A stretch of DNA of 43,571 nt, from assembly GCA_017889345.1 (NCBI GenBank), contig JAGHEJ010000034.1, positions 1-43,571 of the forward strand, read 5' to 3'. Source of the stretch: Clostridiales bacterium (GTDB lineage Bacteria > Bacillota > Clostridia > Clostridiales > Clostridiaceae). The notes beneath the pieces are model-generated. The model was not told the DNA's origin and searched no databases. It saw only the letters and a program-made list of their open reading frames with translations. Made by a program: the position numbers and the translations under genes. This document shows, piece by piece, positions 33,554-40,605 of the stretch; position 1 is the first letter of the stretch, and each line of letters opens with the position of its first letter.

Positions 33554-35740
33554 TTAATTTTTAAACTCTATGTTAGTAGTATTATTAAACCCATTAAGAA
33601 TTCTAAATGTATATCCTAAATAATTTTTATCTCTTAAAGATGTAAGAGAATTGCTTATTCCTTTTAAATTTTTATAATCTTTAGTAACAACCATATCCTC
33701 TACAAAATTATCTCCTGTTAAAAAAATCATCTCCTTATTTTTTAAAACCACATATTGATCTAAACTTTTAAGATTTGTGCCTTTTTCTCCAACACTAACT
33801 TTATCTGAAAAATCCTTATCCTTAGATTTAGATGAAAAAGATATATAATATCCAGAATTTAAATTCTTATATTCATTAAAATCTATCATATAAATTTCAA
33901 AAACATCAAAATCATTTTCTTCATTAAAAAACTTTTGAAGAAATCCAGTAGAAGCAACTCTAGCTACATCATCTGAATCATTAAAAGATAAATAACTTCC
34001 ATAATCATCTTTTATTTTAAATTCATTATCTCTACCATCATTTTTTTCAAGAACAAATCTAACCTTGTTATCATTATTCTTATCAAAAATTAATTTGTTG
34101 TTTAAAAAACCATAATCTGTATTTAAAGATGTATCTTTCACCTTATTGTATAAATTAAAACTAGTTAACTCGCTATTATAAGGTCTAATTTCAAATATAA
34201 AATTATTTAAATCACTAATTCCTTTTGAATAATTAAAAGTTTGATCTAAGTATGAATCATTATAAAGAGTACTATTTACAGCCTCTTGAGTTTTAGAATT
34301 AACACTTAAAAATTCCTCATTTTCCTTATTTTTAAGAAGAACTTCTATGTAATTTCCAGAAATAATTTCATTTTGCATTTCATCATAATTAACCTTTTTA
34401 AATAGAGCTTCACTCATATTATTAAATTTAAAAATATCACCATTTTTAAAATTAGAATCTCCAAAATAAAATGTATCCTTCTGATTATCTCCTTTTTTAA
34501 TAAACACTCTATTTTTAATATCAAAAAGTTTATTATCCTTTGTCAAAACAAACTCACTTGCAGAATCTTTTGATATAAATTTATTTATCTCCCCATCATA
34601 AGATAAAAATTTATCCTCCTGAAAATCATAGAATTTATAAATAGGAATTTCCTTATTTGGAGAGAAAATATATTTCCCATCTCTTAAATCCCTATACATT
34701 TTAAAATTTATAAAACTCTTCTCTTCTTTCTCATCCTCTTCATAAACCCTATAAGTTCTCATTAAATTTTCATCAAAATAAACTTTATAATTATCAACTA
34801 TGTTTTGAATATCAACTGATCCATCTTGATTTTTAGAAATTTTAAACAAATTATTTACATTTGAACTAAATGTAAATACTTGATCCTTAAGCTCAACATC
34901 ATATACATTTGATAAACTATAACTTTTTAAAAGTTTAAGATCTCCAGAACTTAATACTCCAATTAATGCAAGAGGAGTTCCAAACCTGTTGTAAATAGTA
35001 AAGGTTGTATTTTCTTTAAAGAAAGTATCCTTATCAACTTTATCAACTGGAGCTTTTAACTCATTTATAAGTGGAAACTTTACATTTTTGTTTGTATGTC
35101 CAAAACTATAAATGAAATTTTGAGAATTTTCACTATAATAGCTTGTCTCAACTTTAAATTCTTTATCATAAAAATTTGATATATAATTCTCAAAATTTAA
35201 ATATACAAAATTTGAATCCATAGAAGTATTAAATCTAATTTGAAATGAATCAACTTCTATGTTGTAAAAATTATTATCGTACCTATTGTAAATATTTATA
35301 ACTTTCGTAATTTTATTTGTATCATTGTTACTAAACTCTTCTAAATAAATTTTGTAAATTGTTTTCCCATCTTTTGATTCAATCATTTCAAAATCGTAAT
35401 CAATAAGAGGTTTTCCATCTATGATTATTTCATTTAATATAACATCTCTTAAAACATCTGTGTCTTTAATTACAATATTTAAACTCTCATATGTATTTTT
35501 AAATTCATAAACATCCTTTACTCCCTGAGAGGATATTTTTGTTAATGATGAATTCCACCAGTCTAAATAAATACTCTCAATAATAGATGTACTTTCTTTT
35601 ATATCTCCTATAGTTCCATTTACTGTAACCGTAGTATTTTCCTTAAGATAAAATTGTAAAACTCCTATGGTTACGAAAAAAATTAAAATTATTCCACCAA
35701 CTAAAAAATAAATTGGTTTATTGTTTTTCATTCCCTCCAT
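33554..35740 (-). CDS. membrane-anchored extracellular protein of unknown function (728 aa)
   Basis: I do not recognise this protein. Residues about 10-30 form a single N-terminal membrane anchor (IYFLVGGIILIFFVTIGVL); the rest is hydrophilic and should lie outside. It is rich in beta-strand-like segments. From about residue 350 on, repeated units of the style KFLSYDG, EFLSVNS and SYLSFND recall beta-trefoil folds such as fascin or ricin-type lectins, which is inference only. Trp is rare and Cys absent. ATG at 35740 follows GGGGGAG. It is followed by two tiny membrane proteins and preceded by the copZ terminator. Confidence 0.72.
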   Translation of the reverse strand: MEGMKNNKPIYFLVGGIILIFFVTIGVLQFYLKENTTVTVNGTIGDIKESTSIIESIYLDWWNSSLTKISSQGVKDVYEFKNTYESLNIVIKDTDVLRDVILNEIIIDGKPLIDYDFEMIESKDGKTIYKIYLEEFSNNDTNKITKVINIYNRYDNNFYNIEVDSFQIRFNTSMDSNFVYLNFENYISNFYDKEFKVETSYYSENSQNFIYSFGHTNKNVKFPLINELKAPVDKVDKDTFFKENTTFTIYNRFGTPLALIGVLSSGDLKLLKSYSLSNVYDVELKDQVFTFSSNVNNLFKISKNQDGSVDIQNIVDNYKVYFDENLMRTYRVYEEDEKEEKSFINFKMYRDLRDGKYIFSPNKEIPIYKFYDFQEDKFLSYDGEINKFISKDSASEFVLTKDNKLFDIKNRVFIKKGDNQKDTFYFGDSNFKNGDIFKFNNMSEALFKKVNYDEMQNEIISGNYIEVLLKNKENEEFLSVNSKTQEAVNSTLYNDSYLDQTFNYSKGISDLNNFIFEIRPYNSELTSFNLYNKVKDTSLNTDYGFLNNKLIFDKNNDNKVRFVLEKNDGRDNEFKIKDDYGSYLSFNDSDDVARVASTGFLQKFFNEENDFDVFEIYMIDFNEYKNLNSGYYISFSSKSKDKDFSDKVSVGEKGTNLKSLDQYVVLKNKEMIFLTGDNFVEDMVVTKDYKNLKGISNSLTSLRDKNYLGYTFRILNGFNNTTNIEFKN

Positions 35741-35790
35741 ATAATCTCCCCCAAATTAATTTTACACTAATGAAATCTTCTAGAAAATAT

Positions 35791-35834
35791 AAAAAAACTG
35801 ACAATTTACAAGAAAAATCTCATAAAATTGTCAG
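35791..35834 (-). terminator. terminator of the copper gene cluster
   Basis: Arms CTGACAATTT (35798-35807) and AAATTGTCAG (35825-35834) form a 10-bp stem with a 17-base loop; on the minus strand it is followed by seven T residues. It lies just after copZ. Confidence 0.75.
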
Positions 35835-35846
35835 CTTAAATTTCAA

Positions 35847-36044
35847 TTATTCAATTCTATCTACATCAAAACCATAATCCTCTATAGCTTCTATTATTTC
35901 CTCATCTTTTTTATCATTACTTATTGTTACAACTTTACTCTCTAGATCAACTTCTATATTTTCACATCCAATTTCACTAAGAGCATTTCTAACCTTTGTT
36001 TCGCAATGACTGCAATTCATTCCACTTATAAATATTTTCTTCAT
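35847..36044 (-). CDS. copZ: copper chaperone / heavy-metal-associated domain protein
   Basis: A 65-residue ferredoxin-like HMA domain. The metal-binding loop is GMNCSHCETKV, with both Cys present. It would carry Cu(I) to CopA in the cytosol. ATG at 36044 follows AAAAGGAG. It is the last gene of the run copA-nuclease-copZ and is followed by a terminator. Confidence 0.93.
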   Translation of the reverse strand: MKKIFISGMNCSHCETKVRNALSEIGCENIEVDLESKVVTISNDKKDEEIIEAIEDYGFDVDRIE

Positions 36045-36060
36045 AAAACTTTATCTCCTT

Positions 36061-36579
36061 TTAAGGTTTTTTATATCCATTTTCATTAACATAACCTTCT
36101 ATTCCCCAAATATTTTTACCGCTAGATTTTGATAATTCTTGACTTTTAATCAATTCTTTTAAATATTTTGGATTTTCATAAGTATTAGAAACAATACCAA
36201 AACCATTTGATATAACTTCATCATTTAACATTTTAAGTTTCCTATTATCATAATGATAAACATACGCAAGAATTCTTCCTGCATTATCTCTTTCTTGATT
36301 ATCCCTATCTAAATAAACATACTCATCATCTTTAAGTCTCTCTTTAACAAAATCCTTAGCTTCATTTGACAAAGGATAATCTCCTCTAATTTCTGGAGCA
36401 TCAACTAAAAGCATTCTTACAGCTTCATTTTTTCCATCTATAGAAACTAAAATAGTATCTCCATCTATAACCTTACTCATGGAAACTTTCTCTAACTTCT
36501 TAACATTAACCTTAGAACAACTTACTAACATAAAACAACTTAAAAGAATAATTCCCAAATTTTTAATCTTTTGTTTCAA
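36061..36579 (-). CDS. staphylococcal-type nuclease (SNase) lipoprotein
   Basis: A 172-residue calcium-dependent nuclease of the thermonuclease family. The N-terminus is a lipoprotein signal with lipobox LVSC (Cys21), so the enzyme is anchored outside the membrane. Catalytic residues are present: Asp39/Asp41 in VIDGDT, Arg55 in AVRMLLVDAPE, Glu73 in SNEAKDF and Arg102 in NAGRILAYVY. Start is TTG at 36577-36579 after GGAGGG. It would degrade extracellular DNA or RNA, perhaps for nucleotide salvage. Its position between copA and copZ is unusual. Confidence 0.93.
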   Translation of the reverse strand: MKQKIKNLGIILLSCFMLVSCSKVNVKKLEKVSMSKVIDGDTILVSIDGKNEAVRMLLVDAPEIRGDYPLSNEAKDFVKERLKDDEYVYLDRDNQERDNAGRILAYVYHYDNRKLKMLNDEVISNGFGIVSNTYENPKYLKELIKSQELSKSSGKNIWGIEGYVNENGYKKP

Positions 36580-36598
36580 ATTAAACCCTCCATAACAA

Positions 36599-38827
36599 TT
36601 AAGTTATTTTTATGAATTTAAGTCTAATTGCATTTAATACAACAGAAACAGAACTAAAGCTCATAGCAAGAGCTGCAATCATTGGATTTAACAAACTTCC
36701 TCCGAATAAATAAAATACACCCATAGCATATGGAATTCCAATTATATTATAGAAAAATGCCCAAAATAAATTTTGCTTAATATTTCTCATAGTATTTCTT
36801 GAAAGCTTAAAGAATTTTGGTATATCAAGCAAATCATTTTTCATTAAAATAATAGATGCTGATTCTATTGCAATGTCTGTTCCAGATCCTATAGAAATTC
36901 CAATATGAGCATTCATAAGTGCAGGAGCATCATTTATTCCATCTCCAACCATGCACACATTATACCCTTCATCTTTTAATTTTTGAATTTGAAGAGACTT
37001 ATCCTTTGGCAAAACCTCAGCTATAACCTCATCTATATCAACCATTTTTCCAATACTTAAAGCAGTTTTCTCATTATCTCCTGTAAGCATCATAACCTTT
37101 ATTCCTATAGATTTCAATTTTTCTATAGTAATTTTTGAATTTTCCTTAACCGTATCTGCAACTCCTATTATTCCACCAAGTTTATTATCAATAACAACAT
37201 ACATTGGTGTTTTTCCTGAATCTGCAAGAAGATCACTTAAATTCTTAAATTCACCGATAATTATATTGTTATCATCTAAGAGTTTCTTATTCCCAAGAAA
37301 TATTTTTCTTGAATTAATAACCCCTTCTACTCCCATTCCTTCTAAAACTTTAAATTCTTCCAAATCATATTCTTTTATATTATTTTCTTTTCCATACTCA
37401 AAAATTGCCTCTCCTAAAGGATGCTCTGATCCTTTTTCTATTGTTACTGCGTATTTTAAAAGTTCATTTTCATCTTCAAATACTTGAGGGTTTATAAAAA
37501 TATCTGTAACCTTAGGCTTACCTTCTGTTATTGTTCCTGTTTTATCTAAAACAACAACATTTATTTTATAACCAGTTTCAAGAGACTCTCCTGATTTTAT
37601 AAGAATTCCATTTTCTGCCCCAAGCCCTGTTGAAACCATAATAGATGTTGGTGTCGCAAGTCCTAAAGCACATGGACACGCTATAACAAGTATTGATACA
37701 AATATTTTAAAAGAAAACTCAAAATCCCCGTTATAAATCATCCAAAATATAAATGATATAATTCCAATTAAAATTATGGTTGGAACAAAAAAATAAGATA
37801 CCTTATCTGCAAGTTTTGCAATTTTAGCCTTAGAATTTTGAGCTTCTTCAACAAGCTTTATAATTTGAGAAAGCATAGTATCTTCCCCAATTTTCTCTGC
37901 CTTATACTTTATAAATCCATTTTTATTTATACTAGCTCCAATAACCTTATCTCCATTTTTTTTAGATATAGGAATACTCTCTCCTGTAATCATCGACTCA
38001 TCAACTAAACATGAACCATATATTATTTCCCCATCAACAGGAAACTTTTCTCCTGATTTTACAATTAAAATATCTTCAACCTTAACTTCTTCTATCTTAA
38101 CTTCTATCTCTACTCCATCTCTTTCAATTAAAGCAGTTTTAGGAGATAATCCAATAAGCTTTTTAATAGCTTTAGAGGTTTTTCCTCTTGTTATTCCCTC
38201 AAAATATTTTCCAAGAGTTATTAGCGTAAGTATTGTTGCAGCTGATTCATAGTAAAGATTCATAGAAGAAGAGAAATCTCCCATTAAAACTCTAATAGTT
38301 TCATAAAGTGAATACACAATAGAAGAAATGGTTCCAATAGAAATTAAAGAATCCATATTAGGATTAAAATTTATTAAACTTTTAATTCCTTTTTTAAAAA
38401 ATGGAGTTCCCATAATAAGAACAGGAATTACAAGTATCATTTGAGCTATAGTAAAATTTATTGGATTTTTCTCTTGATTTAGAAAATCGACTACCTCATA
38501 GTGAAACATATGACCCATGGAAATGTATAAAAGAGGAATGGTAAAGATACATGAAACTACAAATCTTATTAAAAGTTTTCTTGAAAAATCTTTTTCATCA
38601 CCACCTTCTATTTTATTTTCTGATTTATCTACTCCATATCCAAGCTTTGTTATAAATCCCTCAATTTGATCAATACTTATTGTGTTTTCATCAAAATCTA
38701 TAGAAAGTTTTTCAGAAGATAAATTTACAATAGCACTTTTAACCCCATTTTTTTTATTAAGAACCTTTTCTATAGATGCTGAACAAGCTGCACAAGTCAT
38801 TCCAGTAATTTTTAAAATTTTCTTCAT
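36599..38827 (-). CDS. copA: copper-exporting P-type ATPase
   Basis: A 742-residue P1B-type ATPase. One N-terminal HMA domain has GMTCAACSA; many Firmicutes CopA proteins have two. Membrane metal site CPCALGLATP, phosphorylation site DKTGTITEG, and hinge GDGINDAPAL are all intact, with eight expected membrane helices. It pumps Cu(I) out of the cytosol. ATG at 38827 follows GAGG. The nuclease gene begins 20 bases downstream; two tiny genes lie upstream. No CsoR or CopY regulator is in the window. Confidence 0.96.
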   Translation of the reverse strand: MKKILKITGMTCAACSASIEKVLNKKNGVKSAIVNLSSEKLSIDFDENTISIDQIEGFITKLGYGVDKSENKIEGGDEKDFSRKLLIRFVVSCIFTIPLLYISMGHMFHYEVVDFLNQEKNPINFTIAQMILVIPVLIMGTPFFKKGIKSLINFNPNMDSLISIGTISSIVYSLYETIRVLMGDFSSSMNLYYESAATILTLITLGKYFEGITRGKTSKAIKKLIGLSPKTALIERDGVEIEVKIEEVKVEDILIVKSGEKFPVDGEIIYGSCLVDESMITGESIPISKKNGDKVIGASINKNGFIKYKAEKIGEDTMLSQIIKLVEEAQNSKAKIAKLADKVSYFFVPTIILIGIISFIFWMIYNGDFEFSFKIFVSILVIACPCALGLATPTSIMVSTGLGAENGILIKSGESLETGYKINVVVLDKTGTITEGKPKVTDIFINPQVFEDENELLKYAVTIEKGSEHPLGEAIFEYGKENNIKEYDLEEFKVLEGMGVEGVINSRKIFLGNKKLLDDNNIIIGEFKNLSDLLADSGKTPMYVVIDNKLGGIIGVADTVKENSKITIEKLKSIGIKVMMLTGDNEKTALSIGKMVDIDEVIAEVLPKDKSLQIQKLKDEGYNVCMVGDGINDAPALMNAHIGISIGSGTDIAIESASIILMKNDLLDIPKFFKLSRNTMRNIKQNLFWAFFYNIIGIPYAMGVFYLFGGSLLNPMIAALAMSFSSVSVVLNAIRLKFIKIT

Positions 38828-38854
38828 AAAAACCTCTTCCTCTTTAAAGGTTTA

Positions 38855-39040
38855 TTATATATTTTTAATTTGATTTATCTCTCTTTCATAATAAAGATTA
38901 AACTCTTTTAATTTTTCAAATAATTCTTCTTTCTTAATCTCATAAAAAGAGCATAAATCTTCTATATCACCAAACTCATCTCTAAGTTTCATATTAACTA
39001 TACTTAGAAACATATTTTTATCCATTTTTAATAAATCCAT
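38855..39040 (-). CDS. DUF4250-family small protein (61 aa)
   Basis: A 61-residue protein matching the DUF4250 pattern from memory: KMDKNMFLSIVNMKLRDEF, then LCSFYEI, then EELFEKLKEF and a final Y...NQ. DUF4250 proteins are short, widespread in Clostridia and of unknown function. The frame could begin three codons earlier at a GTG, but the ATG at 39038-39040 is eight bases from GGAG and is preferred. It lies 27 bases before copA on the same strand. Confidence 0.8.
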   Translation of the reverse strand: MDLLKMDKNMFLSIVNMKLRDEFGDIEDLCSFYEIKKEELFEKLKEFNLYYEREINQIKNI

Positions 39041-39112
39041 GAAATTCACTCCTTAAAAAATTTAACTTCCTTAAAAAATAATTTTCAAGAAAGTTAACTT
39101 TAAAATATATAT

Positions 39113-39298
39113 TTATTCTTCAACAACTGTCTCAACAACTATGTCTTCTTCAACAATTATATTGTTTTCTTCCTCTTGAGAATTATCATAAGAAGTTTCT
39201 CCCTCACAATCACATTTATTCTCTTTTTTATCAAGAGCAATAACTAAAGCTACAAGAGATAAAGTTGCCGCAAGTAAACCTAACTTAAAATATCTCAT
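39113..39298 (-). CDS. small membrane protein with acidic tail (61 aa)
   Basis: A 61-residue protein with an N-terminal membrane helix (YFKLGLLAATLSLVALVIAL), then KKENKCDCEGE with a C-x-C pair, and a very acidic C-terminal tail of Glu, Asp and Val. ATG at 39296-39298 is eight bases after GGAG. Orientation is probably inside-N/outside-C. The C-x-C beside a copper cluster could bind metal, but this is speculation. A promoter lies at 39330-39338. No family recognised. Confidence 0.68.
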   Translation of the reverse strand: MRYFKLGLLAATLSLVALVIALDKKENKCDCEGETSYDNSQEEENNIIVEEDIVVETVVEE

Positions 39299-39329
39299 AA
39301 AATTCACTCCTCTTTAAATTCATATCTCA

Positions 39330-39338
39330 ATTATATCA
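39330..39338 (-). promoter_or_regulatory. extended -10 promoter for the copper cluster
   Basis: On the minus strand TGA immediately precedes TATAAT (39330-39335), an extended -10; the -35 is not clear. It lies about 31 bases upstream of the 61-aa acidic-tail gene, the first of the run through copA to copZ. Confidence 0.5.
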
Positions 39339-39378
39339 TATAAAATTACGGTTTAATATAATTAATTAATTAGATTTT

Positions 39379-40449
39379 TTAATATAATCTAACATAGGCT
39401 ATAACCTTCCCTAAAATTTTTACACTTATATCTAAAATTATATCTTTAAATATTTTTTCTGAGGATACGAATTTAATTTCATTTTCCTCTCTTATAAATT
39501 TCCTAGCGTACATATGCCTATTTTTGATTATTATAACTACGTCTTCATTTTCAATTCTACAAGATTTATCAATTAAAACAATATCTCCGCGAAATAAGTC
39601 TTCTCCTCCCATTCCTTCATCATCAATCTCAACAAAATATAAATCCCTATCCTTATCCACCCAAGAACTTAAAATTCTACTTTCGTCTTTATAATTTAAA
39701 TTTTCATCTAAAAAAGGTATGATTAAACTTTTATAACTCACGTTATGGAGAAAACTTCCCTTATCTACATAAACCTCTTTATCTTTAACATAAAAAGGGA
39801 TTATCTTTTTTGTAAAAAAATCCACAAACTCTCTAAATTCATAATTTAAATATTTAACATCAGGAGTTATTCCTATTTGAGTAAATTCATCTCTCTCAGA
39901 ATTTTCAATTACATATCTAAACTTAAATATACTTTCACGAACCCCAATTACTTTTCTACAATAACCAACTAATAAATTTACACTTTCTAAATTTTCAATA
40001 GAATTTTGTATAAAGTAAACTTTTGAGTAAGATAAATTTTTAAATTTAAGCATTATATATTTAATTTGATCTAAATTTAAGCTTTCTATATTATCAACTA
40101 TTATGTGAGTATATACCTTGTCCATTTTTAAAGAAGAAAGATCATCATAGGTAAGAATATGAACTTCTATATCTTCTGAAGGAATTATAGACTTATATAA
40201 ATCACTCCTATTTATATAATTAAATATATCTATTACTTTTTTAACCTCAGAGTTTAAAGTTAAAAATAATATTTTATCTTCTGATTCAAAAAAACAATAG
40301 TTTCTCTTTAAATATAAAGCTTTAAAAATTATCGAAATTGTTTTACCTGAATTTCTGTATCCTTTTACTAGACAAAATTTGTCGTTTCTATGTTTTACAA
40401 ATGTATCTTGAGTGCTATTTAAAAACATATCTAAAGAAACTACTATCAT
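39379..40449 (-). CDS. UvrD-like NTPase domain fused to an inactive S24/LexA-like domain (356 aa)
   Basis: Residues 1-150 resemble the N-terminal RecA-like domain of UvrD/Rep helicases: an early Gln region (TQDTF), Walker A GYRNSGKT (30-37), the ILFLTLNS motif, and a Walker B-like IIVDNIESL where the usual catalytic Glu is Asn120. The rest of the helicase is absent. Residues about 265-356 resemble an S24/LexA peptidase: EGMGGEDLFRGDIVLID aligns with the Ser-Met...GD motif, but Gly279 replaces the catalytic Ser. No helix-turn-helix is seen. ATG at 40449 follows AGGAAGGAA. It has its own promoter with two palindromes. Function unknown; a damage or DNA-bound sensor is conceivable. Confidence 0.72.
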   Translation of the reverse strand: MIVVSLDMFLNSTQDTFVKHRNDKFCLVKGYRNSGKTISIIFKALYLKRNYCFFESEDKILFLTLNSEVKKVIDIFNYINRSDLYKSIIPSEDIEVHILTYDDLSSLKMDKVYTHIIVDNIESLNLDQIKYIMLKFKNLSYSKVYFIQNSIENLESVNLLVGYCRKVIGVRESIFKFRYVIENSERDEFTQIGITPDVKYLNYEFREFVDFFTKKIIPFYVKDKEVYVDKGSFLHNVSYKSLIIPFLDENLNYKDESRILSSWVDKDRDLYFVEIDDEGMGGEDLFRGDIVLIDKSCRIENEDVVIIIKNRHMYARKFIREENEIKFVSSEKIFKDIILDISVKILGKVIAYVRLY

Positions 40450-40499
40450 GACTTATTCCTTCCTAAACTAAAGTTCATCAAACATTTATTTCTCGAATA

Positions 40500-40505
40500 A
40501 TTATA
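40500..40505 (-). promoter_or_regulatory. -10 element of the NTPase-S24 gene
   Basis: TATAAT on the minus strand (rc of 40500-40505), about 50 bases upstream of the ATG. The matching -35 position (about 40523-40528, TATACT) lies within the palindrome 40522-40539, so a protein bound there would block RNA polymerase. Confidence 0.5.
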
Positions 40506-40521
40506 ATATAATTTTTCTTCA

Positions 40522-40557
40522 AAGTATATTTATATACTTCAAAATTTGACAAATTTT
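40522..40557. promoter_or_regulatory. two adjacent palindromes at the NTPase-S24 promoter
   Basis: The first is AAGTATA-TTTA-TATACTT (40522-40539). The second is AAAATTTG-A-CAAATTTT (40541-40557), a perfect 17-base dyad. They are one base apart and overlap or abut the -35. They look like operator sites for dimeric regulators. They do not match the Bacillus LexA box. Confidence 0.55.
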
Positions 40558-40574
40558 CATAATTTTTATCGAAA

Positions 40575-40605
40575 AATGAAAGAAGCGTTTATAAAAAACG
40601 CTTCT
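40575..40605 (-). terminator. terminator of the amidase gene
   Basis: Arms AGAAGCGTTT (40581-40590) and AAACGCTTCT (40596-40605) form a perfect 10-bp stem with a five-base loop; the minus strand continues TTCATTTTTC. It overlaps the stop of the amidase gene (40604). Confidence 0.78.

Noticed and set aside
39370-39392. Terminator after the NTPase-S24 gene
   Set aside because: A 7-bp AT-only stem (TTAGATT/AATCTAA) is present but has no clear T-run; too weak to call.
40522-40557. LexA operator
   Set aside because: The dyads lack the CGAAC...GTTCG pattern of Gram-positive LexA boxes, so I describe them only as palindromes.
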